58,515 bases of DNA. Origin: Ruminococcus flavefaciens (GTDB taxonomy: Bacteria; Bacillota; Clostridia; Oscillospirales; Ruminococcaceae). Positions within the stretch are counted from its first letter, which is position 1, and every line of letters starts with the position of its first letter. Shown piece after piece: positions 52,739 through 58,515 of the stretch. A program made the translations under genes and the position numbers. The notes below the pieces were generated by a model. It saw nothing but the letters and a program-made list of their open reading frames with translations. It ran no database searches and was not told the origin of the DNA. The stretch spans positions 1-58,515 of the forward strand of contig DBYI01000001.1 of assembly GCA_002310115.1 (NCBI GenBank). Reading direction: 5' to 3'.

Positions 52739-55060
52739 ATGAAAAACAAGAAGTTTATCGCAATGATCACAGCTGTAATGTGCTGTGCGTGTCCATTTAC
52801 TTCTGCCGGTATGGCTGAGAATGTTTTTGCCGAGTCATCAGAGGGCGATTACGAGCTCGTTACAAACGGCACAAAGAAAATGACACTTTCCGATGTCAAA
52901 GAGCTTGCGAAAAAAGGCGCTAATCTATCATGGGCTGATTTCGGACCATATGAAGCCCAATGGAGCAACACAGGAGCTTTCTGTACTCTTTTTATCACTC
53001 TTGAAGATGGATTTTGTCTAAGTGTTGGAGGAAATCCGGATGAACCGCCTTCGATTGTATGGTTTTATAAGGATAAAGCCATAAATGGTTTTATTGATAT
53101 TCGTAAAGATGATATCGAAGCTTTTATCCAAGAAATGACAAATAATAAAGAGCATTCGGGTAAAGCTGATGCTCCTTCATCGTATGAGCTTCCTGAGATC
53201 GAGTATACCTTTGACGATGTATTTGCTATGACAACGGAAGAAGTACTTGCACTTTTCGCTGAAAAAGGCCTGACACAGGAAAAGGGCTATTATGTCTACG
53301 GTCAGGGTGACGATGCGGAGTACGTGTTTCCGCATTTGTGGGAAGTTTTGATTTTCTCCGATGCTTATCTCTCAGATCAGACAGTTGAGGAACTTCTGAA
53401 GAAATATCCTCCTATGGATAATGGAAATCAGTTGTATTGTTCAGGCAACAGCATATGGAACGAACAAATGATAAAGAGCTCACTTGCTCTGCCCGAGGAG
53501 TATTTTGATTATAATGTATTCGAAGATCGTCTCTACGTTAATGAAAAAGGAAGCACAAAGAAGAGCAGTATCGCCTGTGACTGCATCATAAGATGCAAGC
53601 TTACCGACAAAAAAGAATATGCGGCTGCGCGTAATGCTGCACTGAATTATTTACAGCTGCGGGCTGACTTCGATTCGTTTCGTATAGACGGGGATATACC
53701 ATATTACGGCAAGGAAAAAAGTGTCGAACAGAAGGTAGCGGAAGCAGTATCGGAGTATATGGAAAATAACTCTGTTTATGGAATTACTTTTTATTTAGAT
53801 GGAAGAGTAGGCATAGGCTATCCCGAGAAGTATGATACGCAGATAAGAGCATATGTTGCTCAGCTTGATACAGAAGGTGTCACAATAGACTTCGGCCCTC
53901 ATGGAACAGGATATGATTTCAGCGGTGCTTTTACAATACATGACTATGCAGCAGGAATAAAATATTATATGTTCAGAAACTCGCTCTCCGGCTCATCTGA
54001 GGTATATGAAGAAAAGGGTGTTAAAAAGATACAGGTTCTTGTTCAAAAAGACGATTATGCACAGATGACTGAATACATTTCAGGACTTGGTATTGACGGA
54101 AATCTGATTCAATGTCTTGATTTATCAATGACAGGTTTTAATTTTGACGATAGTACACAGATTCAAAAAGGCGATGCAAATGGCAACAATATTATAGACG
54201 CAGTAGATGCTTCTATAATTCTCGCCAACTACGCGAAATATTCCACATCATCGGACAAGCCTTCTGTAAGTGAACTTTCTGCACAGGACATAAACAATGA
54301 CGGATTAATAAATGCAGTAGATGCGTCAATGGTTCTCTCATATTATGCATATGTATCTGTCGGCGGAAATCTAAGTTTTTCTGAAAACTTAAATAATTCA
54401 GAGAAGACAGTGAAGACGACAAATGGATGGAACGGAAAACCTGTTTCTTCTGAATTGTACACAGTACTGAGTAAAAATACAGATGAAAAAACTGTTATAG
54501 CTGTATCTCCACGATTTAATAGCACTGAGCAATATAAATATAACGGAAAAACTATGGCAGAATACTTAGAAGAAATAAGCTACAGTAACTTGCTTAATGA
54601 AAAGCTGCATCAGATTCTTTTAGACGGTGACAAATTGAAATATGGTGAGATATTGTACACAACAGGAACTCCTAATGGAATAAGATGGTCGAAAGAGCTT
54701 TATGAGCAAAAGCGTGAGTTTTATGGAGAGAAATTCCTTGCTAAATATATAGTAAACGGTGAATTCTTAAAAGATCTAGTAGAAGCTGATATTGCAGACT
54801 TTAGCACTGAACCTTACACCGCTTTAACGGATGCAAATAATGCTTACCAAGCTTACAAAAAAGTAATCATACAAGAAGCCATCGAACAGCTAAAACAGCA
54901 AAACATCAAATATGATTACAATGAAGAATACAATGACCTGATCATTAATATTACAGCAGAGGAGTTCAAAGGCTTATCTCTTGAAAATGTGTCTTGTTAT
55001 TATATAGCTTCAACTTATGACGATGATGGTTATGTCTCGACAAAAGAAGCAAATTTGTAA
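52739..55060 (+). CDS. Large secreted dockerin protein, cassette 3
   Basis: 773 residues. Signal peptide (1-~31); about 440 residues of unassigned outer domains; a dockerin near 475-543 with loops DANGNNIIDAVD and DINNDGLINAVD; and a C-terminal domain (about 556-765) that recurs in cassette 1 (LKYGE, LYTTG, FLAKYIV). No catalytic motif of a known carbohydrate enzyme is seen. Placing the dockerin in the middle rather than at an end is less common. AAAGGAG precedes the ATG, 19 bp after the anti-sigma stop. Confidence 0.85.
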   Translation: MKNKKFIAMITAVMCCACPFTSAGMAENVFAESSEGDYELVTNGTKKMTLSDVKELAKKGANLSWADFGPYEAQWSNTGAFCTLFITLEDGFCLSVGGNPDEPPSIVWFYKDKAINGFIDIRKDDIEAFIQEMTNNKEHSGKADAPSSYELPEIEYTFDDVFAMTTEEVLALFAEKGLTQEKGYYVYGQGDDAEYVFPHLWEVLIFSDAYLSDQTVEELLKKYPPMDNGNQLYCSGNSIWNEQMIKSSLALPEEYFDYNVFEDRLYVNEKGSTKKSSIACDCIIRCKLTDKKEYAAARNAALNYLQLRADFDSFRIDGDIPYYGKEKSVEQKVAEAVSEYMENNSVYGITFYLDGRVGIGYPEKYDTQIRAYVAQLDTEGVTIDFGPHGTGYDFSGAFTIHDYAAGIKYYMFRNSLSGSSEVYEEKGVKKIQVLVQKDDYAQMTEYISGLGIDGNLIQCLDLSMTGFNFDDSTQIQKGDANGNNIIDAVDASIILANYAKYSTSSDKPSVSELSAQDINNDGLINAVDASMVLSYYAYVSVGGNLSFSENLNNSEKTVKTTNGWNGKPVSSELYTVLSKNTDEKTVIAVSPRFNSTEQYKYNGKTMAEYLEEISYSNLLNEKLHQILLDGDKLKYGEILYTTGTPNGIRWSKELYEQKREFYGEKFLAKYIVNGEFLKDLVEADIADFSTEPYTALTDANNAYQAYKKVIIQEAIEQLKQQNIKYDYNEEYNDLIINITAEEFKGLSLENVSCYYIASTYDDDGYVSTKEANL

Positions 55061-55139
55061 TATCCTAAGACATCTTGTATAATTCTGTTTGGCTTAAAAT
55101 ATGTGAGACTTTTTAGCAGTTTTTATCCTGTGATTTTAT

Positions 55140-55346
55140 CCCTACACTTTTAAAGCCGAAAAAATGAGGGGGATATGCATTTTTATTTCATAATAATATT
55201 GGGTAACGAAACGTGACCTCATCTATAATTGATGATGAACAAAACGTTCACCGTTAACTTTACAACAAAAATGGCGCCCTGATTTTGGGCGCCTGCATCG
55301 TTTATGATCTATTCTGAATCTAGGTGTTGTCAAAACTGCAACACCT
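55140..55346. repeat. Composite hairpin repeat, copy 2, plus one extra hairpin
   Basis: Aligns with 34948-35135. Hairpins: GGTAAC 55202-55207/55213-55217 region (loop GAAAC), TGAAC 55236-55240/55246-55250 (loop AAAAC), GGCGCCC 55273-55279/55287-55293 (loop TGATTTT), then AGGTGTTG 55322-55329/55339-55346. The remaining spacer to 55520 is A/T-rich and probably contains the next promoter. Confidence 0.75.
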
Positions 55347-55520
55347 ATGAAGAGTTTCCATAACAGACTTTATCGTTAAAACATATTAATAAATCGAGTA
55401 AGAGTCATTACCCAAATTAAGAAGTTGAATTTTTGATTAAACTATGATAGAATTAATAAAAACAGTATATCGAAGGTGAGCATAAGGGAATAACAATACA
55501 CTTTATTGGAGATGATCTTA

Positions 55521-56963
55521 ATGAAGCATTTATTAAAAAATAATCACTTTTTTTCGTGGCTTATATTATTTCTAATTTGCGCTGTTCCAACTTCATGTAA
55601 TAACGATAAATCTAAAAAATCATCAATAAAATCAGAGTCTAATACATTTATAAGCTCACAAAATGATTCACAAAAACTTGATGATATTACTATTACTATT
55701 GCTTTATCACAGGTTGATAAACAATTGATGAAGCAGATAGAAGAATTTAATTCTTCAAAAAGCGGTTGCCATGTTGATGTAAAAAACTATTATGTTGATA
55801 CTGAAACAGATAATGCAAATGGAATGTCAATGGCTGATTTCGATTTGATACAAGATGTTGTAAATACTGACAAGATTGATATCGTTTATAATGGCAGTAT
55901 TCATAGTAGCGGCACTTATGAAATGCTAAAAAATAAAGGTGCATTTGTTGATTTATATAAATTCATGGAAAATGATACAGAAGTAAATAGTTCTACTATT
56001 GATGAACATATATTGAAATTGAACGAAACAGAAGGAGCATTATATACATTTCCGACATATTATGTTGTACATACACTTATTGGGGAAGAAAAATACGTAG
56101 GAAGTAAGGAGAATTGGAACGTTGATGAGTTTATTATTCATTGGGAGCAAATGCCGGATAATTCAACGATAAATGGTTCTCCGTATGCAGAAAATGTTTA
56201 TAGAGCGATTTTAAGTAGAAATATTGAGACATTTCTTGATTATTATAATTCAAAGGTGAATTTTACCTCACCAGATTTTAGAAGAATACTTGAATTTTGC
56301 AATAAATTTCCAAGTAATAACAATGAAAAATATGTAACTGATTATTCAGCACCTCGGTTTGTTTCACCTCACGAGCTCAATGGTATTATGAGTGCTGCTA
56401 TATTTGACGAAAACTATGAAAATGTATATCACGAAAAATCTAAATTCACATTAGTAGGCTATCCATCATCGAACGGTTGCGGATCGAGTTGTGCGGATTC
56501 TGGGATGCGTTTTTCGATATGTTCAAATTCTTCAGAAGAAAAAAGGAATGCTGCATGGCAATTTATTAGGCAATTTTATACTTATGACTATCAAAAAGAA
56601 CACGCTGTAAAATTTTTGAATGAAAGCGTTGGAGCTTCCAGTGGATTTGAGTCAGAATCAGGCTTTTGTGTTAATAAAAAAGCATTTGAAGAAACAGCTC
56701 AAGATATAATTTCAGGAAAGTATACTAAAAATATGATATCCAATGACGAATCAGATAAATTGATAGTTCCTACACAAAATGATTATGATCAACTCTGCAA
56801 ATATTTACAAAGTATAAATAAATATGAAACAATAGCTGATCAGCAGTTGCGTGATATAGTTGATGAGGAAGTTATGACTTTCCTCACTGGTGACCAAGAT
56901 TTGAATACAACAATTGATATTATTCAGAATCGTGCAACTATTTGGATCAGTGAAAAGAAATAG
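55521..56963 (+). CDS. Orphan extracellular solute-binding lipoprotein (family 1-like)
   Basis: 480 residues from ATG 55521, with GGAGA eight bases upstream. Signal peptide with Cys in AVPTSCNN as likely lipid anchor (the lipobox is not ideal). A Ser/Lys tether then leads to a binding-protein fold (DITITIALSQVDKQLMKQIEEF ... ALYTFPTYYVV). Such proteins bind sugars or oligosaccharides, but no permease or ATPase gene is adjacent. It lies between cassettes 3 and 4, so it may feed or sense for the same surface system; that is inference. Confidence 0.7.
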   Translation: MKHLLKNNHFFSWLILFLICAVPTSCNNDKSKKSSIKSESNTFISSQNDSQKLDDITITIALSQVDKQLMKQIEEFNSSKSGCHVDVKNYYVDTETDNANGMSMADFDLIQDVVNTDKIDIVYNGSIHSSGTYEMLKNKGAFVDLYKFMENDTEVNSSTIDEHILKLNETEGALYTFPTYYVVHTLIGEEKYVGSKENWNVDEFIIHWEQMPDNSTINGSPYAENVYRAILSRNIETFLDYYNSKVNFTSPDFRRILEFCNKFPSNNNEKYVTDYSAPRFVSPHELNGIMSAAIFDENYENVYHEKSKFTLVGYPSSNGCGSSCADSGMRFSICSNSSEEKRNAAWQFIRQFYTYDYQKEHAVKFLNESVGASSGFESESGFCVNKKAFEETAQDIISGKYTKNMISNDESDKLIVPTQNDYDQLCKYLQSINKYETIADQQLRDIVDEEVMTFLTGDQDLNTTIDIIQNRATIWISEKK

Positions 56964-57038
56964 ACTTAAAAGTAATTGCAACCAATTATGTACACTTAAT
57001 TTTCTAGAAAAAGGAACGCCTTGAAGCCCTAAGTTTAG

Positions 57039-57121
57039 TGCAGTCCCCAAATGGGACTGCATCTGCTTTTATAGATTTGAGAAATATTGTATAAAGGTGT
57101 TGCCATTTGGGCAATACCTTT
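57039..57121 (+). repeat. Hairpin pair after the lipoprotein gene
   Basis: TGCAGTCCC 57039-57047/57053-57061 (loop CAAAT) and AAAGGTGTTGCC 57093-57104/57110-57121 (loop ATTTG). Stems and spacer match 51005-51087, but the loops differ. Confidence 0.75.
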
Positions 57122-57150
57122 GTTAAATTGTCGATATGTGTTTATAACAC

Positions 57151-57403
57151 AAATAATTCTATGTATTAAACAAAGGCATCTTGCATTTATTGTGCAGGAT
57201 GCCTTTTATGCTGTTATGCTATTGACAGTAACCTTTTTTATGATTTAAAATGCAAGTATAATATTTTTATTATCTGAATTCAAAATCAGTTCTACTTTAG
57301 TTAAAATAAAAAATTATGTATTTTAACTTCGAGATTTAACCGCTTCGAGTTGTATAATAAGTAAAGAAAGAGTTTATACTTGATCTTTGAAAAGGAGTTT
57401 AAT
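57151..57403 (+). promoter_or_regulatory. Control region of cassette 4 (type B)
   Basis: Aligns with 43858-44112: terminator-like hairpin (AAAGGCATC 57172-57180 with 57198-57206), CTTCGAG twice (57328-57334 and 57343-57349), TATAAT (57353-57358), then AAAAGGAG. Confidence 0.6.
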
Positions 57404-57955
57404 ATGGATAACGGTGCAAGTAGCTACCTCCGTTTCCTAAATGGTGATAAGAATGGATTTGTTGATATTGTAAAGGATTACAAAGACGGATTGACTTTGT
57501 TTATCAATACAATAATAAGGGATATCCATATATCTGAAGAAGCCGCAAATGAAGTTTTTTTGAAGTTATACGTGAAAAAGCCAAAGTATAAAAGCCAGTA
57601 CTCCTTCAAGACATGGCTTTATACTATAGGAAAGAACACGGCTATCAATTATCTAAAAAAATTCAAAAGAACAGATTATTCCAATATAGAGGATTGCTGC
57701 TATATTTCAGACGAAAAAGATATTGAAATGGATTACATAAAAGGAGAACAAAACCTTCTTATTCATCAGGCACTCAAGGCATTAAAGGCTGAATACGCAC
57801 AGATATTATATCTTATCTATTTTGAGGAATTATCTAATTCAGAGGCTGCTGAGATTGTAGGTAAGTCGCCAAAGCAGATCTCCGACCTCATTTACTGTGC
57901 TAAAAAGTCATTAAAAGCCGAGTTGGAAAGGAGGGGGAAAGATGGACAAATATGA
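57404..57955 (+). CDS. ECF-like RNA polymerase sigma factor, cassette 4
   Basis: 183 residues from ATG 57404, the position of the shared MDNGASSYLRFL start; a frame start at 57380 lacks a ribosome site. Region 2: HISEEAANEVFLKL and FKTWLYTIGKN; region 4: EYAQILYLIYFEELSNSEAA and KSPKQISDLIYCAKK. Closest to cassette 2. Overlaps the anti-sigma start by 14 bp. Confidence 0.87.
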   Translation: MDNGASSYLRFLNGDKNGFVDIVKDYKDGLTLFINTIIRDIHISEEAANEVFLKLYVKKPKYKSQYSFKTWLYTIGKNTAINYLKKFKRTDYSNIEDCCYISDEKDIEMDYIKGEQNLLIHQALKALKAEYAQILYLIYFEELSNSEAAEIVGKSPKQISDLIYCAKKSLKAELERRGKDGQI

Positions 57956-58515
57956 AAAGTGTGCAGCAAGTTTAATGGAACTTGGTGACAAAATCTTAGA
58001 AAAGAAAAAGCATAGAAATATGCTCATAAGACGAATATCATTCAGTTGTGCAAGTGCGTTTGCGGCTGTAATTGTCGTATTTTTCGCATGGAAGTCAGCT
58101 CCCCCTAAAATAGAAATACCGTCAGATACAATAATATCTGAAACCACTACAATACCTGAGTCAACATATACAGATATCACTTCTGCTCAAACTACTTCGC
58201 TTGTTTCAACAACCCGTAAAATAACTACCCAAACAGAAACAACACGAAAGGTAGCTACTACAAGTGGTGCTATAATAACAACTATCGCTACTGAAATATC
58301 TAAAGCTTCTACGACTAAATTCAATCAATCAAATACAACACATACACAAGCAACCGAACCTGTTACATCTCATACCCAAACGGAATCAATCACTCTTGTT
58401 GTGACTACTGTAACAACTACATCAGGCGGATATAGTGGTACAGATGGTGATAATATTGTTTACATGGGAAAGAAATACATGATTACCGGAAGGAACTTCA
58501 AAGACGTTGAACTTA
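57942..58515 (+). CDS. Membrane anti-sigma factor, cassette 4 (3' end outside window)
   Basis: 191 codons are visible. Cytoplasmic ~32 residues (KILEKKKHRNML), membrane helix (CASAFAAVIVVFFAW), then a Thr/Ser-rich linker almost to the window edge, where a domain begins (NIVYMGKKYMITGRNF). The first ~75 residues match cassette 2 closely; the linker and the start of the ectodomain do not. GGAGGGGG precedes the ATG. A dockerin gene is expected downstream. Confidence 0.82.
   Translation, partial: MDKYEKCAASLMELGDKILEKKKHRNMLIRRISFSCASAFAAVIVVFFAWKSAPPKIEIPSDTIISETTTIPESTYTDITSAQTTSLVSTTRKITTQTETTRKVATTSGAIITTIATEISKASTTKFNQSNTTHTQATEPVTSHTQTESITLVVTTVTTTSGGYSGTDGDNIVYMGKKYMITGRNFKDVEL

Overview
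The window looks like a chromosome segment of a fibre-degrading Ruminococcus-type clostridium (Ruminococcaceae). The reasons are a GH16 lichenase with an N/Q/W-rich linker, several secreted dockerin proteins, an MmsAB/ChvE-type monosaccharide transporter, A/T-rich spacers and strong AGGAGG ribosome sites. Species cannot be fixed from sequence alone.

Layout. (1) 1-6130: end of a GH16 beta-glucanase gene, then a sugar ABC transporter (lipoprotein, two-domain ATPase, permease) and two small genes of unknown function. (2) 6262-6430: tRNA-Trp(CCA) with promoter and terminator. (3) 6399-33097: an integrated mobilizable element of about 26.7 kb. It is bounded by a 45-bp direct repeat of the 3' half of the tRNA and by paired 11-bp integrase arm-type repeats just inside each end. 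Its backbone holds two related tyrosine recombinases, an excisionase-like protein, a MobA/MobC pair with a MobB-like gene nested out of frame, an oriT candidate, a RepA-like ATPase, and a single-chain RNA polymerase-like protein with a DFDGD active-site motif. Its A/T-rich cargo is a co-directional operon of about 12.5 kb (30664 to 18100, minus strand): type I restriction-modification genes interleaved with a Ymh-like protein, two coiled-coil/zinc-ribbon paralogues, a membrane coiled-coil protein, a GHKL ATPase and an AlbA-TIR protein. A PDDEXK nuclease gene follows. (4) 33098-42550: a second, decayed element stacked on the first. It has a 5'-truncated integrase, a broken replication gene, its own arm repeats, and a third, shorter copy of the tRNA end at 42526-42550. 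A third set of 11-bp repeats at 42660 suggests a further stacked element whose integrase is gone.

(5) 37.6-58.5 kb: four copies of a sigma / membrane anti-sigma / secreted dockerin-protein cassette in the order A-B-A-B; the fourth runs off the window. Between them lie a RelB/RelE-type toxin-antitoxin pair, a two-component system with a frameshifted regulator, an orphan solute-binding lipoprotein, and IS66 and dockerin remnants. In cassette 2 the outer domain of the anti-sigma protein is homologous to a domain repeated in the secreted dockerin protein of the same operon. That suggests a surface-sensing circuit in which the membrane sensor and the cellulosome-associated protein share a binding module.

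A second thread is a family of short hairpins. About 15 lie almost back to back at 10303-10787, and relatives occur singly or in pairs in spacers near 34.95-35.13, 42.04-42.21, 48.2-48.42, 51.0-51.09, 55.14-55.35 and 57.04-57.12 kb. Stems vary while pairing is kept; loops keep a core such as TTTC, ATTTC or TGATTT. I know of no described element that matches this, but no database search was possible.
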